The position numbers and the translations under genes are program-made. A stretch of DNA of 64,000 nucleotides from Planctomycetota bacterium (GTDB lineage Bacteria; Planctomycetota; GCA-002687715; DRQF01). The stretch is from positions 406,127 to 470,126 of the forward strand of contig JACKGY010000006.1 in NCBI GenBank assembly GCA_020639295.1, given 5' to 3'. Positions 51,157-60,251 of this stretch are shown here, piece after piece. How positions within the stretch are numbered: the stretch's first letter is position 1; every line of letters begins with the position of its first letter. The notes below the pieces were generated by a model. That model did not search any database. It saw nothing but the letters and a program-made list of their open reading frames with translations, and had not been told where the DNA came from.

Positions 51157-52920
51157 TCACGAATCCTGGAGACCGTGCGCGGTCGCGTCGTCGGCCAGAT
51201 CGGAGTGACAGGCCGCCTTGTGGCCGGCACTGGCCCCGACCTTGGTCCGGGTCTTCGAGGCGAGGCGATGGATCTCCTCGGGCGACAGGACGCCGCGCTT
51301 CTCCAGGATCTCCTTCTGTTCTCCGGTCAGGGCGGCGCTCACCGTGGCCTTGCCCCGGGCATAGTCCTCCTCCTTGCCGGAGGCGAAGACCTGGATCTCC
51401 TTCGAGATCCGCACCGAGCACCAGTCGTGGCCGCACATCGCGCAGAAGTCGGTGTCGACGTCGAGGTCCTCGTCGTGATAGGCGCGAGCCGTGTCGGGAT
51501 CGAAGCTCAGCTCGAAGTGCTTCTCCCAGTTGAGCGCGGCCCGGGCCTTGGTGAGTTCGTCGTCGCGGTCGCGACTACCGGGAATGCCCAGGGCGACGTC
51601 GGCGGCGTGGGCGGCGATCTTGTAGGCGATGCAGCCCTGCTTGACGTCGTCCTTCTTGGGCAGGCCGAGGTGCTCCTTCGGGGTCACGTAGCAGAGCATG
51701 GCGGCGCCGTGATAGGCGGCCGCGGTGGCGCCGATGCAGCTCGTGATGTGGTCGTAGCCCGGGAAGATGTCGGTCACCAGCGGCCCGAGCACGTAGAAGG
51801 GCGCGCCGTGGCAAAGCCGACGCTGGAGCTTCATGTTGTATTCGATCTGATCGAAGGGGACGTGGCCGGGGCCCTCGATCATCACCTGGACGCCCTTGCG
51901 CCAGGCTCGCTCGGTGAGCTCGCCGAGAACCGCCAGCTCGCGGAGCTGCGCGCGGTCGGAGGCGTCCGCCAGACCACCGGGACGGAGGCCGTCACCGATC
52001 GAGAAGGTGACGTCCCAGCGCCGCATCAGCTCGCAGATGTCGTCCCAGATCTCGTACATGAGGTTCTGCTTGCCGTGATGGATCATCCACTTGGCCAGCA
52101 GCGAGCCGCCGCGCGAGACGATGCCGATCAGCCGCTTGGCGACATGGGGCAGATGCTCGCGCAGGACCCCGGCATGGATGGTGAAGTAGTCGACGCCCTG
52201 GCGGGCCTGATGCTCCAGCGTGGCGAGCACGGTGGCGGCGTCGAGGTCCTCGATCTTCTTGCCGAGGATCATCGAATAGATCGGGACCGTGCCGATCGGC
52301 GTGACCGAGTTCCTGATGATCGCCTCGCGGCACTGGTCGAGGTCGCCACCGGTCGACAGGTCCATGACCGTGTCGGCGCCCCAGCGTTCGGCCCAGCGCA
52401 GCTTCTCGACCTCCTCGTCGGTACCGGAGGAGATCGGCGAGGCGCCCATGTTGGCGTTGATCTTGGTCTTCGAGGCCCGTCCGATCGCCATCGGGTCGAG
52501 GCGGTAGCCGAGGTGGACCTTGTTGGCCGGGATGACCATGCGGCCGGCGGCGACCTCGTCGCGCACCTGCTCGGCGTCGAGGTGCGGTTCGCGCTCCGCG
52601 ACCCGGCGCATCTCGGGCGTCACCAGCCCCAGGCGGGCGAACTCGAGCTGGGTCACCGGCTCGAACCCGGCCGGCGCCTGCCAGCGACCGGAGGCATCGC
52701 GGCTCCAGTCGGCGGGCATGAAGTCCCAGGCCGTCCGGTCGGAGGGTTCCGGCATGCCGGGCGCATCGGGCGAGGAGAAGGTCCAGCGACCCTCGAGGCC
52801 CGGCGCGATCCGCGCCTTGCGCGCGAAGGAGCCCGGGTTGGTGCCCAGACCGGTGCTGGAAGGATCGCCACCCAGCTCGGGCAGCTCGTAGCAGTCGTAA
52901 CGGTCCCTGGACTCGGACAT
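51157..52920 (-). CDS. thiC: Phosphomethylpyrimidine synthase ThiC
   Basis: A 587-residue radical SAM enzyme converting 5-aminoimidazole ribotide into hydroxymethylpyrimidine phosphate for thiamine. The cluster motif near the C-terminus is Cys493-x2-Cys496-x4-Cys501 (FCAMCGHDWCSVR), typical of ThiC. Other marks are NANMGASPISSGTDEEVEKL and GADTVMDLSTGGDLDQCREA. GAGGAG precedes the ATG. Its mRNA leader contains a TPP riboswitch (52970-53049) and the promoter TTGCCT-17-TATGCT, so thiamine pyrophosphate is expected to repress it. The only thiamine gene in the window. Confidence 0.96.
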   Translation of the reverse strand: MSESRDRYDCYELPELGGDPSSTGLGTNPGSFARKARIAPGLEGRWTFSSPDAPGMPEPSDRTAWDFMPADWSRDASGRWQAPAGFEPVTQLEFARLGLVTPEMRRVAEREPHLDAEQVRDEVAAGRMVIPANKVHLGYRLDPMAIGRASKTKINANMGASPISSGTDEEVEKLRWAERWGADTVMDLSTGGDLDQCREAIIRNSVTPIGTVPIYSMILGKKIEDLDAATVLATLEHQARQGVDYFTIHAGVLREHLPHVAKRLIGIVSRGGSLLAKWMIHHGKQNLMYEIWDDICELMRRWDVTFSIGDGLRPGGLADASDRAQLRELAVLGELTERAWRKGVQVMIEGPGHVPFDQIEYNMKLQRRLCHGAPFYVLGPLVTDIFPGYDHITSCIGATAAAYHGAAMLCYVTPKEHLGLPKKDDVKQGCIAYKIAAHAADVALGIPGSRDRDDELTKARAALNWEKHFELSFDPDTARAYHDEDLDVDTDFCAMCGHDWCSVRISKEIQVFASGKEEDYARGKATVSAALTGEQKEILEKRGVLSPEEIHRLASKTRTKVGASAGHKAACHSDLADDATAHGLQDS

Positions 52921-52969
52921 GTCTCGCTCCTCTCGGCCTGATGTCGGGCGGGTGACGGCGGAGCGTGGG

Positions 52970-53049
52970 CCGCAGTCCCTGCGCCGGCATCACCCGGATC
53001 AGGTTCAAAGGGTCTGATCTCAGCCTCGCGTTCGAGGCACCCCTCGCGA
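52970..53049 (-). promoter_or_regulatory. TPP riboswitch (THI element)
   Basis: On the minus strand the leader contains the hallmark GAGGGGUGCC near 53045-53036, GGCUGAGAUCAGACCC with CUUUGAACCUGAUC, and GAUGCCGGCGCAGGGA, the helices P2/P3/P4/P5 of the TPP riboswitch. It lies 50-130 bases upstream of thiC and should shut translation or transcription off when TPP binds. Confidence 0.95.
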
Positions 53050-53371
53050 CGGACCGGCGGCGCGGGCAGCGGCGCCGGGGAGAAGAGCATAGGACGCCGG
53101 CGGAGCGCAGGCAACCGGATAGCGACCGGATCGGCCACCCGATCGCCGGAGGCGGGGCCCCGAGGCCTCGTTGTTGCCGCGCCCGCGGGCCGCGGGCATC
53201 CGGTTGATTCCTCGCCAGCGCCCGTCGAGGTGGTGAGCGAAGCGGGCTGGCGGCGACGAGGCGCCCGGTGGTCGGGGATCGGTCTCGGGCCGGGGCCGGG
53301 CGGAGGACGGGACGACCGGCGGTCAGGGCCGGGGGCCGACCGACCTGCGCCGATCGGGCTCCCGGTTCCGG
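53050..53371. other. Intergenic region upstream of the thiC leader
   Basis: About 320 bases without a supported gene. The right part (53115-53371) is GC-rich with no recognised signal; the left part holds the thiC promoter described separately. Confidence 0.5.
53086..53114 (-). promoter_or_regulatory. thiC promoter TTGCCT-17-TATGCT
   Basis: On the minus strand, -35 TTGCCT (53114-53109) and -10 TATGCT (53091-53086) are separated by exactly 17 bases, placing the start site near 53079, about 30 bases ahead of the riboswitch. Confidence 0.65.
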
Positions 53372-53773
53372 CTACTCCCGGAAGACCGAGCGCCCCAGCG
53401 CACCGGTCTGGTCGACGACGTAGTTCTGTTCACCCTCCCGGGGAAAGGTGCTCCAGCTCTTCGGCCCCCGGACCCAGACCTTGTCCCGGTCGTAACCGAA
53501 TTCCAGCTTGCCCGCCTTGAGCCAGCCCGCGTGGGTGTCGAAGCGCCCGATGTAGCCGGCCACGCCGCGGCAGATGAAGCGGCGATCATCGAGGACGAAC
53601 AGGGTGTCACCATCGTTGACCCGGACGGAGACCCGGCCATTGGCATCGCTCAGGTCGAGCTCTTCCTGGGATTCGACCAGGACGACCTTGGCGGGGCCCG
53701 TGGCTTCGGTGCTGACACAGGCGGTCGCCAGGAGCAGGAACGGCAGGACGATGAGGAGACGCGGCATCTTCAT
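53372..53773 (-). CDS. Small lipoprotein of unknown function
   Basis: A 133-residue lipoprotein with a lipobox LLLATAC and Cys19 as the lipidated residue. The mature part is beta-rich and acidic, e.g. VRVNDGDTLFVLDDRRFICR and LEFGYDRDKVWVRGPKSW. No domain recognised. The gene is solitary and points away from the downstream TPR gene's end. Confidence 0.8.
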   Translation of the reverse strand: MKMPRLLIVLPFLLLATACVSTEATGPAKVVLVESQEELDLSDANGRVSVRVNDGDTLFVLDDRRFICRGVAGYIGRFDTHAGWLKAGKLEFGYDRDKVWVRGPKSWSTFPREGEQNYVVDQTGALGRSVFRE

Positions 53774-53863
53774 GGCCGGAGTCTACCAGCTCCGGCCCGG
53801 TCCCGGGATCCGTCACCGCTGAGGGACCGATGAAGCCCTCGGCGTCCGGCCCCCGGCCGGTAA

Positions 53864-55708
53864 TCAGAGGCTCTCTTCGATCGCCTGCTCGAGCCGCTGG
53901 TTCTCGGGATCGTCCGGGCGCAGGCTGCGGACCCGCTCCAGCGCGGCGCGGGCCGCCTCCTCGTCCTTCAATCGGGCGAGGGAGAGCGCCAGGTTCGAGT
54001 GGTAGTCGGTCTCGCTGCCGTTGAGCCGGATCGCCGACTCGAAGCAGCCGACCGCCTCGCGATCTCGACCGAGCCGGGCGTACTGGAGACCGCGGGTATA
54101 CCAGACGACGTCGTTCTCGGGCTGGAGATCGAGGACCTGTTCCAGCTCGACCAGCGAGGCCTCGTACTGGCCCTGGCGCGAGAGCACCAGCCCGCGGAGG
54201 AAGCGGGCCGGCCAGAAGCCGGGCTCCTCCTCGATCGCGAACTCGAGCAGTTCCGCGCCCTCGGTGACACCGTCGTTGACGATGCGCTGGGCAAGGACGG
54301 CGAAGCGCTGATCGAAGTCCTCCTGGAGGAGATTCAGCCGCTCCCGCGCGAGCAGGGCCCGGTGTTCGTCATCGAGCTCGCTCTCGATCACGCTCTTCAG
54401 GCAGAGGCCGGCCTCGAATCGTGCGCCGAGCAGGCGCATGCACTTGCCGAGGAGGACGCGGCGCCGGCCGCCGAAGTTCTCCGGGGGATACCAGTTCCGC
54501 ACCCGCTCCAGCAGCACGGCGCCGACCGGCTCGCGGGCCAGGATGGTGTTCAGCTTGACCAGCTCGGCGACGTCGGGGCCGGCCTCGTCTCGGAACATCT
54601 CGGCGAAGCGTGCCCAGGCCTCGTCCTTGCGGTCCATGCGATGGAGCAGGAGGGCGCAACGCGCCTGCAGGTCGATGCGGCCCGGCTCGCCCTCGACCAG
54701 GGCCAGCAGACGGGCCAGGGCCGATTCGTTGCGGGCCAGCATGATCTCGAGCGACGCGAGACGCTCGCTCAGGGCCGGGTCCGGACCGGCGGCGAGGACG
54801 GCCGTGTAGGCCTCGATGGCCGCGTCCTTCCGTCCGAGTTCCACGAGCAAGTCGCCCGAGCGGCGGAGGAGGTCGAGGTTGGGTGGCGTGATCGCGGCGA
54901 GGCCACGGTGCAGGAAGCCGATGGCCCCGGGCAGGTCCTGACGATGGATGTGCACCTCGGCGAGTACCGCGTAGGGCCGCGGGTCCTCGGGTCGGGCCGC
55001 GATCAGGCCTTCGAGGGCCTCGCGGACGGTCGCGGTCGGGATCTCGGCGCCCGCTTCCTCGGCCGCCTGCAGGGCGCAGGAGAGCTCGGCGGTGACCGCG
55101 TCCTCGAAGTCGGGGCTCAGCGCCAGCGCGGCCTCGAAGTCGGCGAGGGCGCGGGCCGGCTCGGCGAGACGGATGCCGGTGCTGCGCAGCGCGAGCAGGG
55201 CGTCGAGCCCGGCAAGGTAGTGCTCGTAGGCCGGAGCCGACTCGGTCTGGGACTCGAAGAGCGCGACCGCCTGCTTCGGGATCATCGGGATGTAGACCGC
55301 CATGGCCTCGAGCGAACGCTCGGTCATCCGGAACACGTCGCCAACGACGAGACGGTCGATGAGCACCTTGCCATCTTCGCTCAGCAATCCACGCAGCTTG
55401 AGCTGCCGCTCGCTGCCGGCCGTCGCCGGGCCGTGCAGGGCGCCGAAGATCACGATGTCGTAGCCGCGCTCGCGGGCGAAGCGCGCCGCCGCCTCGTCGG
55501 ACCAGAGCTCCGAGTGAAGGACCCAGCGCCGCTCGCCCTCGAGCTCGCTGGCGATCGGCGAGGTGACCACGCGGCCGGGTCGTTCCTTCTCGAAGCAGTT
55601 GCGCAGGAGCACCGGCAACTGGCGGCTGAGGAAGTCGGCGTGCTCGCGGAGATCTTCGGTCTCGAGAGCAAAGGGCAGGATGAGGATCTTTCGGTCGGTC
55701 GAGCTCAT
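53864..55708 (-). CDS. TPR-repeat protein
   Basis: A 614-residue protein with no signal peptide. The N-terminal 110 residues form an alpha/beta module (ILILPFALETEDLREHADFL, YDIVIFGALHGPATAGSERQ) that resembles the receptor-like N-terminus of proteins working with sugar or peptide signalling, but is unassigned. From about 150 on there are TPR-like helix pairs: VTAELSCALQAAEEAGAEIP, LPGAIGFLHRGLAAITPPNL, ASLVELEQVLDLQPENDVVW, EAVGCFESAIRLNGSETDYH. The family role is scaffolding. Solitary gene between a lipoprotein and a glutaredoxin-like gene. The start has a weak ribosome-binding site. Confidence 0.85.
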   Translation of the reverse strand: MSSTDRKILILPFALETEDLREHADFLSRQLPVLLRNCFEKERPGRVVTSPIASELEGERRWVLHSELWSDEAAARFARERGYDIVIFGALHGPATAGSERQLKLRGLLSEDGKVLIDRLVVGDVFRMTERSLEAMAVYIPMIPKQAVALFESQTESAPAYEHYLAGLDALLALRSTGIRLAEPARALADFEAALALSPDFEDAVTAELSCALQAAEEAGAEIPTATVREALEGLIAARPEDPRPYAVLAEVHIHRQDLPGAIGFLHRGLAAITPPNLDLLRRSGDLLVELGRKDAAIEAYTAVLAAGPDPALSERLASLEIMLARNESALARLLALVEGEPGRIDLQARCALLLHRMDRKDEAWARFAEMFRDEAGPDVAELVKLNTILAREPVGAVLLERVRNWYPPENFGGRRRVLLGKCMRLLGARFEAGLCLKSVIESELDDEHRALLARERLNLLQEDFDQRFAVLAQRIVNDGVTEGAELLEFAIEEEPGFWPARFLRGLVLSRQGQYEASLVELEQVLDLQPENDVVWYTRGLQYARLGRDREAVGCFESAIRLNGSETDYHSNLALSLARLKDEEAARAALERVRSLRPDDPENQRLEQAIEESL

Positions 55709-55866
55709 CGTCTTCGTCTGGCTTCTTGGTTCCCGATGCAGGCGACGCCAACGGCGTTGCGGTCCCGATCGTAGCGCGCGGCCTCGTCGATGCGACCCGT
55801 TGGTTTTAATTCACGCGCTGCATGATCATGCGCGCCCTGATCGGCAGGCGCCTTCCGGACCGGCGC

Positions 55867-56142
55867 TCAGATCGCACCGGTCGCGGGCGCCTCCAGAAGT
55901 CGGCGCAAGAGGACCGGATCGATGCGACCGAAGAAGCGCTTCACGCCGTCGATGAACACGACCGGCACCACCTCGCCGAATTCGGCCTGGAGGCTGGGCG
56001 CATGGTCGACGTCGACGATGTCGACGCACATCGGGTAGCGACGGGAGAACTGATGGAGCAGATCGAGGGCCTCGTCGCAGAGATGGCATTGTCGCCGCGT
56101 GTAGAAGAGGACGCGGTGCGGGGACTTGGAGGTGAAGAACAT
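55867..56142 (-). CDS. Glutaredoxin-like thiol-disulfide protein with CHLC motif
   Basis: A 91-residue thioredoxin-fold protein with a redox pair Cys19/Cys22 (RRQCHLCDEALDLL) and PVVFIDGVKRFFGRID as the cis-Pro region. Belongs to the glutaredoxin-like DUF836 group. The ATG at 56142 is chosen over 56166 because GGAG lies six bases upstream and the domain begins directly. It likely works as a small disulfide carrier in the cytosol. Divergent from ubiE. Confidence 0.85.
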   Translation of the reverse strand: MFFTSKSPHRVLFYTRRQCHLCDEALDLLHQFSRRYPMCVDIVDVDHAPSLQAEFGEVVPVVFIDGVKRFFGRIDPVLLRRLLEAPATGAI

Positions 56143-56257
56143 CGCAGGCTCCGGAACCTCCACCATCGAATCGAACCGGCCCGGAATTGCAAGGGTCGGC
56201 CGAAGAGAAGGCGGGCGTTGGCGCCGACGGCCCCGTGTGTCGGCGACCGGGACGGGA

Positions 56258-56263
56258 TATCAT
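56258..56263 (+). promoter_or_regulatory. Candidate -10 box (TATCAT) right before ubiE
   Basis: TATCAT ends eight bases before the ubiE ATG, so the mRNA is predicted to be leaderless or nearly so. No clear -35 box. Confidence 0.4.
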
Positions 56264-56271
56264 GGCGGGCC

Positions 56272-57006
56272 ATGAACGACAGCGACGGATCGACTCTCGC
56301 GGGTTCCGAGAAGGAAGCCTACGTCACCGGGATGTTCAACCGGATCGCGCGGCCCTATGACCGCCTCAACCGGTTGATCAGCCTCGGCCGCGACGTGGAC
56401 TGGCGGCGCTTGTCCCTGGACTGGGCCGGACTTCGGGCGGACGAGGCGGTGGTCGACCTGGGCTGCGGCACCGGCGATTTCTTCCTCGAGATCCGCAGGC
56501 GGGTCGGTCCGGGCGGTCGGGTGATCGGCATCGACGTGGCCGAGAACATGCTCTCGGTGGCACGCGAGAAGGCCGCTCGGGACGATGGTGGCGCGCCGGC
56601 CGACCTGAGGCTCGGGAGCGCGGAGGCGACCGGACTTCCGGATGGCTGCGCCGATCTGGTCACGATGGGCTGGGTGCTCCGCAACGTCGGCGATCGGAGC
56701 GCGACCTATCGCGAGATCCTGCGCATCCTGAAACCGGGCGGTCGCTACCTCTCGATCGACATGTCACGACCCGGCTTCGCCCCGGCCCGCTGGGCCTCAT
56801 CGGCCTATCTCGCCCTGGCGATGCCGGTGATGATCCGGCTCGCCGGTGGTGATCGCGAGGCCTACCGCTACCTCGATCAGTCGACCCGCCGATTTCCGGA
56901 TCGGCGTGCACTCGAGATCGAGTGGCGCGAGGCCGGCTTCGCGACGGTCGCCAGCCGCTCCTTCATGATGGGCACGATCGGCGCCGTTCTCGGCGTCAAG
57001 CCCTGA
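56272..57006 (+). CDS. ubiE: Menaquinone/ubiquinone C-methyltransferase UbiE/MenG
   Basis: A 244-residue methyltransferase acting late in quinone synthesis, methylating the demethyl-menaquinone or ubiquinone ring. Signature elements are FNRIARPYDRLNRLISLG, VVDLGCGTGDFFLEIRRRVG (SAM binding) and LVTMGWVLRNVGDRSATYRE with the LKPGGRYLSIDMSRPG motif. Length and order match the UbiE/COQ5 family. Quinone type (menaquinone or ubiquinone) cannot be told from the sequence alone. Starts directly after the ATATCATG -10 box; no ribosome-binding site is visible, supporting a leaderless transcript. Confidence 0.92.
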   Translation: MNDSDGSTLAGSEKEAYVTGMFNRIARPYDRLNRLISLGRDVDWRRLSLDWAGLRADEAVVDLGCGTGDFFLEIRRRVGPGGRVIGIDVAENMLSVAREKAARDDGGAPADLRLGSAEATGLPDGCADLVTMGWVLRNVGDRSATYREILRILKPGGRYLSIDMSRPGFAPARWASSAYLALAMPVMIRLAGGDREAYRYLDQSTRRFPDRRALEIEWREAGFATVASRSFMMGTIGAVLGVKP

Positions 57007-57015
57007 CCTGCCCGA

Positions 57016-57193
57016 GCGCCGGCTGTGCATCGGGAGATCGTCCAATCCCCGGCCAGGGATCTAGGCCAGCCAGCGGCTGGCGCTCCGAGCGGCTGCGCAT
57101 CGAGCTCCGAGTGGACCGCGCCGCGCCGGCTGCGCATCCCAAGCCCGATCGCCATCGACGGCGCCCCGGAGCGCCGGCTGCCCAGCCGGCTGG
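57016..57193. repeat. Short repeated GCGCCGGCTGxGCATC units in a convergent gap
   Basis: Four near copies (57016-57031, 57087-57104, 57123-57140, 57171-57187) of [GC]GCCGGCTG[CT]GCATC-like sequence in the 220-base gap between convergent genes. The last copy is followed by the palindrome CCAGCCGGCTGG, and GCCAGC-N5-GCTGGC (57065-57081) is an inverted repeat. REP-like clusters often sit between convergent genes. Confidence 0.4.
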
Positions 57194-57228
57194 GTTGCCT
57201 TCAGCCCCAACTGGCGTTCTTGCCCGGA

Positions 57229-58695
57229 TCAGAGGGACTCGAGTTCGTGGGGCAGGAAGTCCATCGAAGACCGGAAGTAGTAGTCCTGGGGATAGTGGGC
57301 CAGGTTGCTGGCCTTGCTCGTGTAGGCACAGGCGAAGTCCTCGAGCTGGCGGCCGTAGTGCGTGAGCTCGGGTCCGGCGCGGAACAGCGAGCCCCAGTAG
57401 CGATTCAGGGCCACGGACATCTCGTGACGCAGGCTCTCGCGCTGGCGGATGTACTGCTTGAGCACGTCCTGGGCCTGCTTGCGGCGCTTGGCGCAGTCGT
57501 CCTTCAGGCTCTCCGAGAGCGCGGTGTGCTCCGGGTCGGCGATGCGGTCGAGCGCCTTCTCGACGACGCGCCAGTAGTGGACCTCCTGCTCGGTCGCCCG
57601 GCGCCGGTCGTCGGCCTGCTTCATCTGCATCGCCATGCCGGGAAGCCCGATGTGGATCTCGAGTTCCTGGGCGAGTTCGGCGATCACCAGCATCGTCCGC
57701 CAGTGGTTGCTGCGCTTCGAGGTGATCAGGTCGGCGTAGATGTGGTCGCCGACATAGAGCACCTCGTTGCCGCCGCAGCCGAGCCGCTCCTCGAGGTCCT
57801 CGATGTTGCCCCCGCAGGTGAGCTTGTCCACGCCGGGCTCGCAGACGGCTCCGGGCTCGCTCTTCTTGGCGCTGAAATAGCCCGGCTTGCCGGCCTGGCA
57901 GACCACCAGGTCGAAGAGTTCGAGCCAGCCGAGATCCTCGGGATCGTCGGCCGTTCCCAGGGCGAAGTTGATCATCGCCTTGGTGTAATGCCACTCCGAG
58001 TTCGTGAGCAGGAAGACCTTCTTGCCCCAGGACTTCAGGGTCTGGAGCATCGGCACGATCTCGACGTCGGGGCTGAGATAGTGCAGGGGATCGGCCATCA
58101 GGATCCGCTTCAGGCTGCCGTCACGGTGGATCATGTCCGTGTGGTAACGGATGGTCCGCCAGAGGTCCTTGCAGCGAGCCTTGCCGACGCGTGGCGCGAG
58201 CGCCGCGAAGATGAGCACCTCGGGCTTGGCGAAGTCGGAGTCGACCTGGATGAAGCGGCGGCCATGGGTGACGTTGGGGATGAAATCCTCGGCGCCGTAG
58301 AGCTTGCGGCGGGCATCGTGATTCAGCGGCGTCGGCCCGTGGTACGCCTGGACGACGTAGCCGTGGCGATCGATCTTGCAGACGTTGCCTTCCTGGATGT
58401 CGACGACCAGGCCCTTGCAGGCGAAGGAGGCCTCGGGAAGCTCGTTCATGAAGTCGTCCGGCATCCCCTCCTGCTCGATCAGGCGCTCGGAGACCAGCTT
58501 CATGGCGAGACCGTCCAGGCGCGCGCAGTTGTAGAGCGCCAGGGTGTGGTCGAAATCGAAACCGATGGCGGCGATGCGATCCATCCGCAGGCTGCGATTG
58601 GTGTAGATGGCCGCCTGGTGCTCGAAGACCGGGTTGCGGATGGTCGCCGAGGCGAGCTGATACCACCAGGGTTGGTCGTTGCGGTGATCGTTCAT
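57229..58695 (-). CDS. HAD-superfamily 5'-nucleotidase domain protein (NT5DC/IMP-GMP nucleotidase type)
   Basis: A 488-residue HAD hydrolase. The nucleophile motif is DFDHT with Asp47/Asp49 (IAAIGFDFDHTLALYNCARL), and KKVFLLTNSEWHY and VLYVGDHIYADLITSKRSNHW cover motifs II-IV. The architecture matches the NT5DC/cytosolic 5'-nucleotidase family, which dephosphorylates IMP and GMP. C-terminal long helices (about 390-488) are typical. The ATG at 58695 has a weak ribosome-binding site; an in-frame ATG at 58794 adds 33 poorly conserved residues. Cytoplasmic. Convergent with ubiE across the repeat cluster. Confidence 0.9.
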   Translation of the reverse strand: MNDHRNDQPWWYQLASATIRNPVFEHQAAIYTNRSLRMDRIAAIGFDFDHTLALYNCARLDGLAMKLVSERLIEQEGMPDDFMNELPEASFACKGLVVDIQEGNVCKIDRHGYVVQAYHGPTPLNHDARRKLYGAEDFIPNVTHGRRFIQVDSDFAKPEVLIFAALAPRVGKARCKDLWRTIRYHTDMIHRDGSLKRILMADPLHYLSPDVEIVPMLQTLKSWGKKVFLLTNSEWHYTKAMINFALGTADDPEDLGWLELFDLVVCQAGKPGYFSAKKSEPGAVCEPGVDKLTCGGNIEDLEERLGCGGNEVLYVGDHIYADLITSKRSNHWRTMLVIAELAQELEIHIGLPGMAMQMKQADDRRRATEQEVHYWRVVEKALDRIADPEHTALSESLKDDCAKRRKQAQDVLKQYIRQRESLRHEMSVALNRYWGSLFRAGPELTHYGRQLEDFACAYTSKASNLAHYPQDYYFRSSMDFLPHELESL

Positions 58696-58861
58696 GCGAG
58701 GGCCCGATCTCGTTGCGATTGCCTTTTCCCGGTCCGAGGCGCCATTCTGCGCGACCTTCGTCATGAAGGCCAAGCCGATCGGTGCCGCCGGCATTATTCA
58801 TCTGTTCGGTGACGCGTCCATCGCGGCGAGCTCGCGAGGTCGGTCAGTCGGCGGCGGGCCT

Positions 58862-58895
58862 GGGGGGAGGTGGGGGTGGGGGGGGCCCCGGGGGG
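58862..58895 (+). repeat. G-quadruplex-forming G-tracts
   Basis: Runs of G6, G5, G8 and G6 separated by AGGT, T and CCCC on the plus strand, just past the 3' end of the minus-strand gene at 58902. Confidence 0.45.
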
Positions 58896-58901
58896 AAGCC
58901 C

Positions 58902-60161
58902 TCAGGGCAACCAGCGCCGCCGCCCGACATCGAGATTCCGCTGCATCACCGCCTGACCGGCCTGGATCTCGATCACCGGCATGCGCTGCTCCTCGATCTG
59001 CATGCGCAACACGGGGTAGTAGGCGCCCGGTTCGAGGTTCGCGAACCGGAAGTCGAGTTGCTCGCCGACGCGGGTTGCGGCCACGACCTGATTGCGGATG
59101 TCCCGCAGCTCGAACCGGAGCCCGGCCAGATGCGACTCGCTGCCGATCAGGCGACCTTCGAAGCGCGTCCCGGCCGTCACCGTCAGCTCGACCCGGGCCT
59201 CGGGGAGACGGTCGGATTGCCATTCCGGGATCTGGACGACCTGACTGATCATCGGGAACTCGCCGCCCGGACAATGCAACTCGATCCGGAACTGCCCGGG
59301 ATAGAGGTTCTCGAGGCGGAAACTGCTCATGCCTTCGAGGGGCAGGCGACGCCGCAGGTCGTAGAGCGGTGGCAAGGTCATCTGGATGTAGGCGTCGCCG
59401 GGAAGAGCCTGACCGGAGGCGTTGTTGATCTGGCCGAAGAGGACGCCCTTGCCACCGCCGAGCATCAGGCGCAGATCACCCGGATCGGGGACCAGGAGCC
59501 CCCGGTAGGTCTGGAAGTCGTAGCGATCGCCTTCCAGCCGGATGACGTCCAGGCAGCGTCGCGGCATCAGCTGGGGGACGTCGAAGCGACCGTCCGGGCC
59601 GGAGACCGTGCGGACGACGCCGTTGAAATCGATGCGCACGCCGGCGAGGGGGCTCTCGTCTTCGGCGTCGAGAACCACGCCCTTCAGATGGATGCCGCGC
59701 ACCACCTTGAACAGGAGGTCGGTCTCCTCGCCCGCCTTGATGACGACCGCCCGCTGGACGACCGGGATCAGGTCCTCGCCGTGGATCGAGACCTCGTAGC
59801 TGCCGGCGGGAATGTCGCCGTAGTGCAGGGAGCCATCGAGCCGCAGGGGCTCCGGCAAGGCCGGTCTGGCCGAGACCTCGAAGACCTCGGGCGCCCGACC
59901 ACCGGGCAGCTGGGCCCGGACCACGAGGGCGCCCCGGCCAAAGGAGGCCTTCGGCCCCTCGAGCTTCTGATGTCGGGTCACGACACCTTCGTGATCGACC
60001 GGGTCGCGCACCTGGTCCTCGACCGGATCACGGCTCGAGGCGACGAAGGGCGAGCCGGAGCCGCGGATGCGACCGGGCTCCTCGGCCGCGAAACGGAGGA
60101 AGAACCAGACCAGGACGAAGGTGATCAGGGCCACCAGGACGAGGGGCAGATATCGATTCAT
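58902..60161 (-). CDS. Membrane-anchored protein with carboxypeptidase-regulatory-like domains
   Basis: A 419-residue protein with one N-terminal helix (RYLPLVLVALITFVLVWFFL) and three beta-sandwich modules: GALVVRAQLPGG to EVSIHGEDLI, GIHLKGVVLDAEDESPLAGV with VSGPDGRFDVPQL, and RFEGRLIGSESHLAGLRFEL. The pattern (Gly-x-Val-x-Asp...Pro-Leu-Ala-Gly-Val...Asp-Gly-x-Phe) is characteristic of carboxypeptidase-regulatory-like repeats. No catalytic residues. Related in layout to the 318-residue protein at 11448-12404. A TATAGT -10 box lies about 60 bases upstream (60221-60226, minus). Confidence 0.78.
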   Translation of the reverse strand: MNRYLPLVLVALITFVLVWFFLRFAAEEPGRIRGSGSPFVASSRDPVEDQVRDPVDHEGVVTRHQKLEGPKASFGRGALVVRAQLPGGRAPEVFEVSARPALPEPLRLDGSLHYGDIPAGSYEVSIHGEDLIPVVQRAVVIKAGEETDLLFKVVRGIHLKGVVLDAEDESPLAGVRIDFNGVVRTVSGPDGRFDVPQLMPRRCLDVIRLEGDRYDFQTYRGLLVPDPGDLRLMLGGGKGVLFGQINNASGQALPGDAYIQMTLPPLYDLRRRLPLEGMSSFRLENLYPGQFRIELHCPGGEFPMISQVVQIPEWQSDRLPEARVELTVTAGTRFEGRLIGSESHLAGLRFELRDIRNQVVAATRVGEQLDFRFANLEPGAYYPVLRMQIEEQRMPVIEIQAGQAVMQRNLDVGRRRWLP

Positions 60162-60220
60162 GTCCGATCCGGCGGTCGAGGACCATCGTCGACCGCATCC
60201 CGAGGCGCTCCGGAGCCAGG

Positions 60221-60226
60221 ACTATA
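60221..60226 (-). promoter_or_regulatory. Candidate -10 box (TATAGT)
   Basis: TATAGT on the minus strand, about 60 bases upstream of the gene at 58902-60161. It fits the TANNNT pattern of other promoters in the window. Confidence 0.4.
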
Positions 60227-60251
60227 GACTCTCGCCCCCTTGAGCACCAAG

